Position numbers and translations under genes: made by a program
In this document: positions 45,640 through 55,191 of the stretch, in pieces
Position numbering within the stretch: the stretch's first letter is position 1
How the letters are laid out: every line of letters starts with the position of its first letter
From: CBDHDJ01 sp965261645
GTDB lineage: Bacteria > Pseudomonadota > Alphaproteobacteria > SHVV01
Length of the DNA: 64,000 nucleotides
Assembly: GCA_965261645.1 (NCBI GenBank)
Contig: CBDHDJ010000003.1
Coordinates: forward strand, 558,001-622,000
Direction of reading: 5' to 3'
Notes under the pieces: model-generated
Database searches by the model: none
Told to the model about the DNA's origin: nothing
Seen by the model: the letters and a program-made list of their open reading frames with translations, nothing else

Positions 45640-45905
45640 CCCGGCCGGGTTCGCCTGCCTGATTTCCCGCTTTCTCTCCGGCGGCTTTCTTACCCCGTTC
45701 ACGCGGACCGCGCCATGCTTCTTGCGCAATGGCGTGTTTTCCCTGAGGCTTCCCTTCCGGACACAGGCACGGAAGCCGCTGTCCGTTCCGTCGCAATCCG
45801 GAATCCATATCTCCGGACCCTTCGTGCCCTTTCCTGGCGTGTCGCCCGCCTGCTCGGCATGTCGTCAAGCTTTCCGAAGCGGCGTCTCTGTGGGTGTGGG
45901 TTCAC
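45640..45905 (-). pseudogene. broken copy of the basic protein upstream of NYN
   Basis: N-terminal half (DDMPSRRATRQERARRV, RRYGFRIATERTAASVPVSG) and C-terminal half (HAIAQEAWRGPRERGKKAAG) are in different frames, unlike the copy at 11468-11680. Confidence 0.3.
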
Positions 45906-45979
45906 CTGTTACCTCCCGCAACAGGAACTGCGGCAGCGCGCGACCGCGACCCTCCCGCGCGCCTTGCGCCTCCGAGAGG

Positions 45980-46068
45980 TCGAGCCTGGCCGGGAGCAGG
46001 GCGGCGGATGGATGTCCGGGAGGATGTTCCCGCCGCTCGCAACCACCGATCCCAGGGGAGACGGCATT
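45980..46068 (+). promoter_or_regulatory. conserved leader of the small orphan gene (copy C)
   Basis: As at 11805-11890, with GGGGAGACGGC before the ATG at 46069. Confidence 0.4.
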
Positions 46069-46380
46069 ATGCAGACAGCCACGGCACCCGGCGCCAGCTC
46101 GCGCACCTTTCTCATCCATATGCTCAGGCGCGGTCTCGACGATAACCGCTACGTCGTCGAGCGCTACAAATCCACATTCGACGGCGAGATCGTCCGTAGG
46201 CCCTGCAAGGGCAAGTCGAAGACCGGCAAACAACCGCGCCAAATCATGTCGCTCGGCTCCGTGCAGCGCATGCGGCCCGAGCGGAACGAGATCATCGTAT
46301 GCACCGGCGTGAAGATCGCCGGTTCCGGTATCCAGTATTGGGGATCTTATGCTGTCTGGGGTCATATGTTGCGGCGATGA
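46069..46380 (+). CDS. small orphan protein, C-terminus replaced by RIT element (copy C)
   Basis: 103 residues close to copy A (LRRGLDDNRYVVERY; KQPRQIMSLGSV). The RIT follows the same YWG codons but in the opposite orientation. The terminal repeat is the same in both directions, so the added tail is still SYAVWGHMLRR. The native end is at 49819-49867. Confidence 0.65.
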   Translation: MQTATAPGASSRTFLIHMLRRGLDDNRYVVERYKSTFDGEIVRRPCKGKSKTGKQPRQIMSLGSVQRMRPERNEIIVCTGVKIAGSGIQYWGSYAVWGHMLRR

Positions 46381-46461
46381 CGGATCGTTCGATGAGCTAC
46401 CGCCGGTTCCTTGGGTTTGCTGGAGAAGGAGTTCGGGTCGCCGCAACATAATCTGGTGTGC

Positions 46462-47460
46462 TCAATAGGAGTTCAGGAACGCCATCAAGTCCTTGTCCTC
46501 CTTCCAGGGGCGACCCGGGGCGGGTTCCGCGACGTCGCACAGTGCCATCGCCTCGGCCTTCATCTGGAGGTTGATTTCGGCATAGATGTTGGTGGTATCG
46601 ATGGAGGAATGGCCGAGCCACGCACGCACGGTGTTGATGTCCACGCCGGCGAACACCAGGTGGCAGGCGGTCGTATGCCTCAGCACATGGGGCGTTATTT
46701 TCCTCCCGGCCAACGCCGGCACTTGGGCCGCGCAGCGCTCGACGACCCAGTAGACGCCGAACCGGGTGAACGGTTGTCGGCGCCTGTTGAGGAAAACAGC
46801 CTCATCTGCGGCACGGCCGTCGACCAACTCGGTCAAGACGCGTTCGATTTCCGGCCGCAATGGGCATTGGCGTACCTTTCCACCCTTTCCATGCAGGGTG
46901 ACGAGCGCGTGGCCGCCATCGCGGCGCCCGATCTGCAGGTCGCCCACTCGCAGTTGCGTGGCTTCCGATACACGCGCTCCGGTCTTGTAGAGGAACAGCA
47001 GGATCGCGTATTCGATTCGCCCGTGTTGCGTCGTGCGGTCGGGCACCTCGAGCAGGGCCTGCATCTCGTCCACGGCCAGCCAGGGCACCGGCTTTGTCGT
47101 TGCCTTTTTCGACGCAATGGCGCTGATGTGACCGCGCCACGCGACATGGGCCGGATCGCGACTCGCGACGAAGCGTGCGAACGCCCGGATCGCCGTGAGA
47201 CGCTGGTTGCGCGTATACGCGCTACAGCCCCGCTCATCCTCAAGATGATCGAGGAACCGCCGAACCAGTTCGGACGAGAGATCCGGGACGGCCAGCTGAT
47301 AATCCTGTTTCCCGAGTTGGGCGCAGGCGAACGGGACCAGCAGCTTGAATGTATCGCGGTAGCTCTTGCAGGTGTTGCGCGACAGATTCCGCTCGGTCAC
47401 GAGGTGCTGCACAAGAAAGCGTTGGACCCAAGGGCCCAGCAGTGCATGGGGATCATTCAT
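46462..47460 (-). CDS. ritC: RIT1 tyrosine recombinase C, copy 3
   Basis: 332 residues, identical to 14498-15496 on the other strand. HVLRH and LGHSSIDTTNIY motifs intact. Confidence 0.93.
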   Translation of the reverse strand: MNDPHALLGPWVQRFLVQHLVTERNLSRNTCKSYRDTFKLLVPFACAQLGKQDYQLAVPDLSSELVRRFLDHLEDERGCSAYTRNQRLTAIRAFARFVASRDPAHVAWRGHISAIASKKATTKPVPWLAVDEMQALLEVPDRTTQHGRIEYAILLFLYKTGARVSEATQLRVGDLQIGRRDGGHALVTLHGKGGKVRQCPLRPEIERVLTELVDGRAADEAVFLNRRRQPFTRFGVYWVVERCAAQVPALAGRKITPHVLRHTTACHLVFAGVDINTVRAWLGHSSIDTTNIYAEINLQMKAEAMALCDVAEPAPGRPWKEDKDLMAFLNSY

Positions 47461-48397
47461 CGTTGTCTCCTCCTGCATAGCGCTCGAACCGCAGCGCGGC
47501 CTGTTGCAGCAGCTCCGGCGTCATGGACAGGTACACTTGGGTGTGGCGCAGCCTGGCGTGGCCGAGATAGATCGAGAGCACCGGCAACAGACGTTGCACA
47601 TCGGCGCCCTGGCGGTACCAGTCCGTCACTCGATGGACCGCAAAGGTATGCCTGAGCGAATGCAGGCACGGGGCCTGCCGCGAGTCGTCCGTCGGCTCGA
47701 TCCGGGCGCAGCGCAGCAGCCTGACGAAGGCGTTGTAGGCCGTATCCTTGTGTAGCGGCGTTCCGTCCAGATTCGCCAGGAACGTGGATGCCCGACCCTG
47801 CGGAACGTGCCAGCCTGCACGGAGCGCCGCATAGCTTCTCAACTGATCGGCCAGTTGAGGGCCGATGGGAACGAAGCGGCTCTTGTAGAACTTCGCATCG
47901 CGCACGGTCAGCACCGCCGTCGACAGGTCGACATCATCGACGGAGAGGGATCTGGCCTCGCCACCTCGCAAACCGGCTCCATAAAGCAGCAGGAGCAACG
48001 CGCGGAAGGTCTGCGCATCCAACTGAACTGCGCGCGCTCGACTGGTTTCTATGCAGTCGAAGAGGCGGCGCAGTTCGTCGCGGGAGTAGATGTAGGGTGG
48101 CAGCGACTGCGGCGGCTTCGGCTCGTTGTCCGGCAGAGGCGAGGAACGTGCGTAGGCCCGGCTGATCGCATAGCGGTAGAAGCCGGCCAGCGCGCAGTAC
48201 TTGTTCTCGCGGTATCGGGTCAGCGGACCGTTGCTGGCGAGGTAGGTGCAAACCTGTGAACGGGTGACGGCATCGCAGGCGATTTCCCCGTCGATCCCCT
48301 TGGCGAAGCGAAGCAACGTGTGCGCGCTGGTCTCGAACTTCGCACCGTGGGACCGTTGCCATTCTATGTATCGATCGATGGCTTCTCGCAGCGTCAT
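47453..48397 (-). CDS. ritB: RIT1 tyrosine recombinase B, copy 3
   Basis: 314 residues, identical to 13561-14505. Overlaps ritA and ritC. Confidence 0.93.
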   Translation of the reverse strand: MTLREAIDRYIEWQRSHGAKFETSAHTLLRFAKGIDGEIACDAVTRSQVCTYLASNGPLTRYRENKYCALAGFYRYAISRAYARSSPLPDNEPKPPQSLPPYIYSRDELRRLFDCIETSRARAVQLDAQTFRALLLLLYGAGLRGGEARSLSVDDVDLSTAVLTVRDAKFYKSRFVPIGPQLADQLRSYAALRAGWHVPQGRASTFLANLDGTPLHKDTAYNAFVRLLRCARIEPTDDSRQAPCLHSLRHTFAVHRVTDWYRQGADVQRLLPVLSIYLGHARLRHTQVYLSMTPELLQQAALRFERYAGGDNDE

Positions 48398-49650
48398 GCT
48401 AGGCCCTCCATATCGAAGCTGGCGACTTCACGCAGAGCGTTCAGATCGAACCTGGCGTAAGTCTTGGTGGAGCGCGGGCTGCGGTGCCCGAGATAGTCCC
48501 CGATCACCTTCATCGACACGCCCCGGTCGAGTAGATGCTGGGCCGCGGTGTGACGCAGTGCGTGCGTTCCACGGCGTGCGGCGACAATGCCCGCATTGTC
48601 CATACGGCGTCGGACGATGATCCCTGGAGCACTTCGACCTAGCGGTCGGATCGGTGCCGCGAGGGTGAGGAACAGAGCCCGTTCAGGACGCGGGGGGCGG
48701 ACCTCGAGAAGGTACCGAACGATGGCTTGTCCAACGGCTTGGGAGAGCGGATAGAGATCGGTCCGCCCGGTCTTTGGGCGGTACACGCGCAACGTTTCGT
48801 TGTCCCAGTCCAGGTCGTCGAGCTGTAAGCCACGAACCTCCCCGGCACGCAGGCCGTAGACGATCAAGAGCATCAGGATGGCGCGGTCGCGCTTGTCCGC
48901 CGGCCGGTCGCCTTCGGTGGTGGCGAGAAGGCGTCGGATGTCGACCCGGCTCAGCGTTGAGCGCACTTTCTCGCCGGGATAGAAACGTCCGGGCAGGATC
49001 CCATCGGCTATGCCCGGTGTGCACCAGCCGCGGTCTTCGGCGAAGCGGACGAACGCCCGAAGACGCTCAGCGTAGCCCCTGATCGTTACGCGGCTATAGT
49101 GTCTTCGGGCCTTCTTCGCTTCGATGGCACCGTCGATATCGGAGATCTGCACCGACGCAAACCGCTTGCCGCGCGCGGCGAGCCAGTCGAGGAACTCCTT
49201 GGCGCTGCGAAGCCTGTTGCTGATCGTTCCTTCGGCATGACCGCGCTCGGTGCACATCCATTCCTCGAAGGCGCCGAGCTCGACGCTGTAGGGGTGACGA
49301 TCCTCCTCAGGCTCATCGAGCCAACCCAGATAGCGTAGCCACCGAGTGACCCTGCTCAACGCGCGCTTCTTTGATCTCTGCGTCGTCCGTGGCCTGTGAC
49401 CGAGTTTGTGATGCCGCGTGCGGTCCCATTCCGGAGCTATGGCCTCGATCTGGGCAACGGTGACCTTCCCGCCCTCGCGCAGGTCCAGAACATGAAGCAG
49501 GCGAACCTGATCGAGCGCGATTTGCCGCAACGTAAGTCGTCTGGCGCCGGACTCTGCGAGGTGCCGAAGGTATCGCTCTCGGGGTTCGACGAGCGGCGCG
49601 GCCCGGTATCTCTCGATTGTGTTTGGTTTTGTGAACAGTTCTTCGAACAC
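48394..49650 (-). CDS. ritA: RIT1 tyrosine recombinase A, copy 3
   Basis: 418 residues, identical to 12308-13564; GTG start at 49650 behind GAGGAG. Confidence 0.93.
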   Translation of the reverse strand: MFEELFTKPNTIERYRAAPLVEPRERYLRHLAESGARRLTLRQIALDQVRLLHVLDLREGGKVTVAQIEAIAPEWDRTRHHKLGHRPRTTQRSKKRALSRVTRWLRYLGWLDEPEEDRHPYSVELGAFEEWMCTERGHAEGTISNRLRSAKEFLDWLAARGKRFASVQISDIDGAIEAKKARRHYSRVTIRGYAERLRAFVRFAEDRGWCTPGIADGILPGRFYPGEKVRSTLSRVDIRRLLATTEGDRPADKRDRAILMLLIVYGLRAGEVRGLQLDDLDWDNETLRVYRPKTGRTDLYPLSQAVGQAIVRYLLEVRPPRPERALFLTLAAPIRPLGRSAPGIIVRRRMDNAGIVAARRGTHALRHTAAQHLLDRGVSMKVIGDYLGHRSPRSTKTYARFDLNALREVASFDMEGLA

Positions 49651-49789
49651 GATGTGTCTCCTCGTTGTTGGGAGTCACAATCGTGTCCGTCACGCGCCGC
49701 GGAGAAAATATGTTGTCTGTTGCCCGTTAAATTCCAAGAAAAACAGAGGGATAAGTCATCGCCGCAACATATGACCCCAGACAGCATAA

Positions 49790-49821
49790 GATCCCATATG
49801 TTTCATGAAACATATGGGATC
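49790..49821. repeat. 32-bp perfect palindrome at RIT1 copy 3, on the ritA side
   Basis: Same sequence as at 15612 and 28415. Here it borders the ritA end because the core is flipped, while relative to the orphan gene its position is unchanged. Confidence 0.9.
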
Positions 49822-49970
49822 TGCGGCGACGGGCCTGTTCGCGGAGCGCAGGCGCAAGGGGCGCTAAACGGCCTGCCCCGGGGATATCCCACCGGCCACA
49901 GGTCTGCCGGGCGTCCTTCGCCCGGACCACAACCGCGGAAGGAAGGAACATGCCATACAAAGATCCCGAG

Positions 49971-50006
49971 AAAGAACGAAATCCAGAGCTCTGGATTTCG
50001 TTCTTT
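49971..50006. repeat. 36-bp perfect palindrome at the ritC end of RIT2
   Basis: Arms AAAGAACGAAATCCAGAG and exact complement, no loop. Same relative location (beyond ritC) as the palindrome of RIT1 copies 1 and 2, but unrelated in sequence. Confidence 0.9.
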
Positions 50007-50061
50007 ATGCCGAGTAGTTGTTAATGCCGAGTCGCCTGTGGAAGATGGCTGATTCATGCGG

Positions 50062-51090
50062 TTATTCCCCACTTTCAGTCGGCATTAATTCCAGACGTCC
50101 CCGCCCGCCGAGAACTCTCATCAGGCTGTCCGTCGCACCGGGGAAAGTCCCTGGCCGGATGGAGGGCGGTACGTTGGTCTCAAGGATTCGCAGTTTTTCG
50201 GCCGGGCTGGCCCGGAGGTACGCTTCGGTGGTTTTGATGTCCGCATGACCGAGCCAGAGCGAGACCTTCCGGATATCCCCGGTTGCATGCAGGATCGTCA
50301 TCGCCGTGGAATGACGGAGCACATGCGGGGTAACCCGCTTGCCCTCGATCGACGGAACCTTCCGCGCCGCCGTGGCGACATGCTGCTTGAGGATATACGC
50401 GAAGCCGTCCGTGCTCATCGCCCGTCCCCGTGCGTTGAGGAACAGGTAGCGGTTTTTGACCGGCGGCCGGACGTCAAGCCACTCATTGAGGACGGTTTTC
50501 GTTTCCTTCCACAGCGGCAGGTCACGATCACGCCGTCCCTTGCCCAGGATGCGGACAGTCTCAAGCTGGGGACCCGACAGGCTGTCGAGCGTGAGCCCGG
50601 TCAGTTCCGACACCCGCAGCCCGGCGGCATAGCACAGGTGCAACATCGCGCGGTCGCGCAGGCCTGCCACCGTCCCGGTATCCGGGGCATCCAGGATTGC
50701 CTGCATCTCGGTCCGGTCGAGCCAGTCGATCAGGGGCTTGTCGGCGCGCTTCTGCTGGATGGCACGCACCTGCAATGCGTGGTCGAGGCAGCTCGGGACA
50801 CGGTATTCCAGGTAGCGGAAGAAGGATTTGATGGCGGCGAGGCGGATATTGCGGGTGCTGACACGGTTTTCGCGATCTCTCTCCAACGATTCCAGGAAGG
50901 CCAACAGGAGCGCCACCGTGAAGTGCTCGATCTTCAGGGCACAGGGGCGGATTTTGGTCTGTTCAGCCGCGTAGGGGACGAGCAGCCGGAAGCAATCGGT
51001 GTAGCCCTGGATGGTGTGTCGGCTGAAGCGCCGCTCGTTGGGCAGATGCTCCTGGAGGAAGCTAGTGAGGTGAGGGGCAAGATCAGTCAT
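50062..51090 (-). CDS. RIT2 tyrosine recombinase C
   Basis: 342 residues from MTDLAPHLTSFLQEHLPNER. Catalytic motifs YAAGLRVSELTGL, HVLRHSTAMTILHATGD, LGHADIKTTEAYLRASPA. The last gene of the trio; its end lies inside the left inverted repeat. Related to RitC of RIT1 but diverged. Confidence 0.9.
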   Translation of the reverse strand: MTDLAPHLTSFLQEHLPNERRFSRHTIQGYTDCFRLLVPYAAEQTKIRPCALKIEHFTVALLLAFLESLERDRENRVSTRNIRLAAIKSFFRYLEYRVPSCLDHALQVRAIQQKRADKPLIDWLDRTEMQAILDAPDTGTVAGLRDRAMLHLCYAAGLRVSELTGLTLDSLSGPQLETVRILGKGRRDRDLPLWKETKTVLNEWLDVRPPVKNRYLFLNARGRAMSTDGFAYILKQHVATAARKVPSIEGKRVTPHVLRHSTAMTILHATGDIRKVSLWLGHADIKTTEAYLRASPAEKLRILETNVPPSIRPGTFPGATDSLMRVLGGRGRLELMPTESGE

Positions 51091-52021
51091 CGGAACCTCC
51101 ATTCATGTGAGCCTGCTCGGCGTCCTCGGCGATACCGCGCAGGAGGACTGGGGTTGATTCCAGGTACCAGTAGGTATGCGAGGCATTGGCGTGGCCGAGG
51201 TAGGTGGCGAGCGCCAGCATGTGACGGCTCGGATCGGCACCGGGATCGAGGTTCTCGAGTGACCGAACAGCGAAGGAGTGCCGCAGCGAGTGCGGGGTCG
51301 GTCCTCGTGCCGCGCCGGGTTTTCGGATTCCCGTTTGTTCCGCGAGCTCGCGGAAGACTTGCTCCGCTCGATCGACGCTTGGAGGCCCGCCGGTGGTGAT
51401 CACGAACAGATGTCCGTCCAAGGTTTTCTCCTTGCGCCGCACCGTCAGGTAGCGGTTCAGAGCATCCCGGGTGGACGGGTGCAGAGCCACCATCCTGGAC
51501 TTGCGGAACTTGGTGTTGCGGATGACGAGACCGTCCGGGGTGATGTCATTCAGGGTCAGTGCGAGGGCCTCGCTGATGCGCAGCCCGGTCACGGCGATGA
51601 GACCGAACAGGTGATGCCAGGTCAGCGGGGCGATGGTGCCGGCGGGCCGCATGGCGAGTGCCGCCGTCAGAAGTTTCCGGATGTCCGGAGCCGATATCAG
51701 ATACGGCCGCGGCCTCCGTCTGGACAGATAGCCCAGAACATCACGAGGCGGCACTTCGTGGCGGGCATCCTCGGCGTGCAGACAGCAAGCAAGGGCATGC
51801 ACCGTGTGCAGCATTCTGACTCGCTCGGACTGCGATCCCGCTGTTGATGCCGATGCACACTCGACGGCGGTCTCGGAACGAATGAATGTCTCGTTACGAT
51901 CATCGGCGAACCGCGCAAAGCGCCGTAGGAGCTGCGCGTCCCGCGTGAACTCCCAACCCAGCTTCTGCTTCATCGCGACAAAGCGCTCAACATGGTCGGT
52001 GATGGTGACTTTCTTCGTCAT
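51083..52021 (-). CDS. RIT2 tyrosine recombinase B
   Basis: 312 residues. AVTGLRISEALALTLND, HSLRHSFAVRSLENLDPGAD, YLGHANASHTYWYLESTPV. Overlaps RIT2 A by 4 bp (TGA/ATG) and C by a few codons. Confidence 0.9.
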   Translation of the reverse strand: MTKKVTITDHVERFVAMKQKLGWEFTRDAQLLRRFARFADDRNETFIRSETAVECASASTAGSQSERVRMLHTVHALACCLHAEDARHEVPPRDVLGYLSRRRPRPYLISAPDIRKLLTAALAMRPAGTIAPLTWHHLFGLIAVTGLRISEALALTLNDITPDGLVIRNTKFRKSRMVALHPSTRDALNRYLTVRRKEKTLDGHLFVITTGGPPSVDRAEQVFRELAEQTGIRKPGAARGPTPHSLRHSFAVRSLENLDPGADPSRHMLALATYLGHANASHTYWYLESTPVLLRGIAEDAEQAHMNGGSDD

Positions 52022-53616
52022 CGTTCAACCCCTCCGATCCAGGGTTGGGCGACCTCCTGCAACATGACCGCATCGGTCTTGGCGTAGATCAGGGTGGTGT
52101 TCGGGGAGGCGTGCCGGAGCAGCGATTGGATGACCTCAAGCGTTGCACCGGACCTGAGCAACTCTGTCGCCTGGGAGTGGCGGAACACATGCGCGCCGCG
52201 ACCGCGGTTGGCGACTGTGGTGACCCCGGCGCGGTCTAGCGCACCCCGTGCCACGTAACTGACGTTGCTTGCGTCGGTGAACGGCCGATACGGTGCGTTG
52301 GCGCAAAGGAAGACCTTCTCTTCGTCCACCCTTGGCCGCACCGTCGCGATATAGGCATGGAGCGCATCTCCGGCATCCTGGGGCAGAGGCAGCGCCGACT
52401 GCCGTCGTGACTTTCCCGATACACGGATCTCGGCCCGGTCCCAGTCGATATCGCCGAGGCGCAGGCCAACGATATCCCCGGCGCGCAGCGCCAGTCGTGC
52501 CAAAAGCAGCAGGATCGCCTGGTTGCGCACGCCCACCGGGTCGTCGCCGCAGGACGCGATGGCGCGCTCGATATCGTCGGCCGGGATGTAGCGTGGCAAG
52601 GCCGACAGCCGCCATTGGGGCACCGTTGGCACGGCCTCGACCAGCGCTGCCGTGATACTGCCTTCCGATACCAGGAACCGCAGATACATGCGTATCACAG
52701 TTGTCAGCATCTGGGCGTAGTTTACCGATCGGTGTTCAATCGCCTCGAACAGCACCCGGCGGATCAGTGCCGCGTCATAGGCCGCGGGATCGTCTCCAAG
52801 GCCAGGCAGGGCGGCTGCGATCAGACGGATGTACTGGCGTATGGTTCTTGGGCGGATACAGCGATGGCGTTCGAGCCACACGGAAAACCTCTCCAGGAGC
52901 CCGGGTAGCGCCTCCTCCTCCGGCGCCGGTTCCAGAGGATCAATCCGCCCGATTGCGACGAGATACCTGACGAACTTGCGGATCTCCCTCTCGTAACAAC
53001 TGCCGGGAGTGCATATCCCCTGCCCGTAAAACACCCCGGGGATCGAGCAGATGAACTCTCTGTTCCGGAACCGTGCATATGCATCCGGGTTCAGATCGTG
53101 CAGTCGGATTCGCGCAAAGTGGAGCCAGGCAATGAGATTGGCACATGCCTGGCGATGTAGACCTATGGTTCCAGACGCATAGCCATCGGCGCGCATGTGC
53201 TCGAGGAACGCGTCGAGTAGCTGGAGATTGTCGTCCAGCTCACCAGGTGTTTCGATCCTCCCTGTTCGCTCAAGGAAGCGGACGAACGCCATCAGAGGAG
53301 GCCATGACCCTCGCTTGGCCCAACCGCGGACCCGGCCAGATGCCGGCACTCCGGCACAGCACTCGCAATCGTGCTGGAGAAAACGTTCGATTGCTGTGCA
53401 GTCGACCGTTTCGAGCGCAATGCCGCTGAGTCCGAGCCAGGCCAGGAAGTGACGGGCAGTGCCCCGAAAGCGACCGACATGCTTGCCGGCAATCCCTTCA
53501 CGAACGCGGAGATCGTCGATGAACGCAAAAATGATTGGGTCGAAGCCGGCCAGTGCCGTGGTCCCCGGAAGGGACTGGTGGTCGGGTCTTGAAGCCATTG
53601 TCGTCCTCCATTTCAT
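52018..53616 (-). CDS. RIT2 tyrosine recombinase A (long)
   Basis: 532 residues, over 100 longer than RitA of RIT1 because of an extra N-terminal region that includes a CECCAG pair and FICSIPGVFYGQGICTPGSC. Catalytic motifs LALRAGDIVGLRLGDID, HVFRHSQATELLRSGAT, LRHASPNTTLIYAKTD. First gene of the trio; start at 53616 or 53598. Confidence 0.9.
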   Translation of the reverse strand: MKWRTTMASRPDHQSLPGTTALAGFDPIIFAFIDDLRVREGIAGKHVGRFRGTARHFLAWLGLSGIALETVDCTAIERFLQHDCECCAGVPASGRVRGWAKRGSWPPLMAFVRFLERTGRIETPGELDDNLQLLDAFLEHMRADGYASGTIGLHRQACANLIAWLHFARIRLHDLNPDAYARFRNREFICSIPGVFYGQGICTPGSCYEREIRKFVRYLVAIGRIDPLEPAPEEEALPGLLERFSVWLERHRCIRPRTIRQYIRLIAAALPGLGDDPAAYDAALIRRVLFEAIEHRSVNYAQMLTTVIRMYLRFLVSEGSITAALVEAVPTVPQWRLSALPRYIPADDIERAIASCGDDPVGVRNQAILLLLARLALRAGDIVGLRLGDIDWDRAEIRVSGKSRRQSALPLPQDAGDALHAYIATVRPRVDEEKVFLCANAPYRPFTDASNVSYVARGALDRAGVTTVANRGRGAHVFRHSQATELLRSGATLEVIQSLLRHASPNTTLIYAKTDAVMLQEVAQPWIGGVER

Positions 53617-54507
53617 TGAAAGGGAGAACGACTCTACCGAAGCGGGGACGCCTGGAATTAATGCCGAGTGAAAGTGGGGAATAACCGCATGAATCAGCCA
53701 TCTTCCACAGGCGACTCGGCATTAACAACTACTCGGCATAACGGCCGCGCGTGCGACCGGGAACGCTACCACCGCCGCACCACCGAACGCCTCGCCCGCG
53801 GCATGTGTCCAAGATGCGGAGAGGCCCGGCCCGTGACGGATCACAGCTTATGCCAGAGCTGCGGCGACAAACGGCACAAGGCCGAGCGCGCAAGATGCGC
53901 GAAGGCCAAGGCGGCTGGCAAACAATACGGCGGCAGAGACCCGGAACGGTGCCGCGAGTTTGCACGCGAGAGGAGCAGGCGGCGCGATCGGGCACGGCGG
54001 GACGCTCGCACGTGCACGCGATGTGGCACACATCCACCCGTTGAAGGCGGCACGGTGTGCGAACCGTGCCACGTGGCAAGGCGTGACAGGGAGCGGGAAC
54101 AATATGCCACGCGGAGGGCCGCCGGTTTGTGCGGTCGGTGCGGCACGCCGGTGCCCAGTGATGCCGCGCGCTGCGACCGGTGCGCCAGGAGCGCGGCCAA
54201 ACGCTCAAGAAAAAAAGCGAAGAATGCAAGAAGCCGCCAGCGCTACGTCCAGCGGCGAGTACGAAGGCTTTGTATAGATTGTGCCGCACCGTTCCAGGGC
54301 GCGTCCCGGTGTCCTCCGTGCGCCCGCCGGTCCTGGGCGCGTTCGGGCGAGCATCGCGGTCTGCCGGTTTTGCCGCCTCGAGTTACGGTCATCGAGATCG
54401 CCTCGGGGGTCAATCACGGGACATGGGACCGCTGGGAGGATGTAGTGATCTGCCTGGCCTTCGCCAAGCTTTCCCGGGACCAGGTGGAGCTGATCCCGGA
54501 TATGTAG

Positions 54508-54840
54508 AGCACCGCCCGGTATGCGGCGCGGGCGTCCGAAAGCTCGTTGCCGCGCGCTACGCGCGCTTCCGGGAATTTGCGCCTTTGCGCATTGCGCGGC
54601 TCACCGGCACGAACCGTCCAAACCGCCATATTGGGGAAATGCGTCGCGACGTTTCGCGTGCTTCCAGACGACTCCATATATGTGTGCCCGGCAACATGGA
54701 CCCGGCATGATCCTCCCCGCCTCGTGGCGCGGCACACAGAGTAAGAGGACCGCTCAGCCGGGGTGATTCAGGAGATGTGCGGAGGGAGTCACTTCCCCCG
54801 GCGTCCCCGCCACCCTGCTTTGCATCCATGGAGGCCTACA
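54508..54840. repeat. segment following zinc-ribbon gene, copy of 29368-29545, then no gene
   Basis: 54508-54685 repeats 29368-29545. The remaining ~155 bp show no convincing gene until the GGAGG site at 54828. Confidence 0.5.
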
Positions 54841-55191
54841 ATGCTCGATACGCTCACAGTCCCACGCGACGAAGACGATTTCAACACAGTGGCGGGATGC
54901 CGGTCCGATCCCGGCGGGTTCCTGCCGGAAGCACGGACCGGCGCACGCGAGGCTGCCGGCCACATGAAAGATCTGGCTGAACGCTTCGCCGAACTGCGGA
55001 ACGCGATCATGCGCCTGCCCGGCAATCCGTCCCGCGACGACCGCGCCGGGCTCCGCCACCTTCAGGCAGTGGCATACCAATCCGCACCGGACCCCTTAAC
55101 GGCCGATCCGGCAATCGATCTAACTCACTCAAGTCGTTTCCGGCGCGCTCCCGTGAGCGCACTAAATTCATTGATGGCGCAGTGGAATTAG
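54841..55191 (+). CDS. hypothetical protein with repeated C-terminal segment
   Basis: 116 residues from an ATG 8 nt behind GGAGG. Helical N-terminal part (HMKDLAERFAELRNAIMRLP) and the tail SAPDPLTADPAIDLTHSSRF, RRAPVSALNSLMAQWN that recurs in frame at 10062, 22805 and 44034. Here the DUF1640 gene that follows the tail elsewhere is absent. No family recognised. Confidence 0.45.
   Translation: MLDTLTVPRDEDDFNTVAGCRSDPGGFLPEARTGAREAAGHMKDLAERFAELRNAIMRLPGNPSRDDRAGLRHLQAVAYQSAPDPLTADPAIDLTHSSRFRRAPVSALNSLMAQWN

Larger units (their letters stand above)
46341..49821. mobile_element. RIT1 element, copy 3, inverted in place
   Basis: Inverted repeats 46341-46381 and 49755-49795; same 3455-bp core as copies 1 and 2 but with ritABC on the minus strand. 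The outer flanks are unchanged: the orphan gene start on the left, and the 32-bp palindrome (49790-49821) plus orphan gene end on the right. Only the core between the repeats is flipped. Confidence 0.9.
50005..53741. mobile_element. RIT2 element (second type of recombinase trio)
   Basis: 90-bp inverted repeats (50005-50094 and 53652-53741) with one mismatch. Each contains several copies of TTAATGCCGAGT in both directions, probably recombinase binding sites. Three overlapping tyrosine-recombinase genes on the minus strand. Inserted in the zinc-ribbon gene. Confidence 0.9.
49950..54507 (+). pseudogene. four-zinc-ribbon gene split by RIT2
   Basis: The first codons (MPYKDPE) are at 49950-49970 behind GGAAGGAAGGA. 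A 36-bp palindrome and RIT2 then intervene. The gene resumes at about 53742 as GRACDRERYHRRTTERLARG and runs through four zinc ribbons to DQVELIPDM at 54507. Residues differ from the intact copy at few places (T for P; QTI for HT types of changes). The RIT2 repeat provides in-frame starts (GTG 53668, ATG 53689), so a fused protein with a new N-terminus (MNQPSSTGDSALTTTRH) is possible. Confidence 0.75.
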
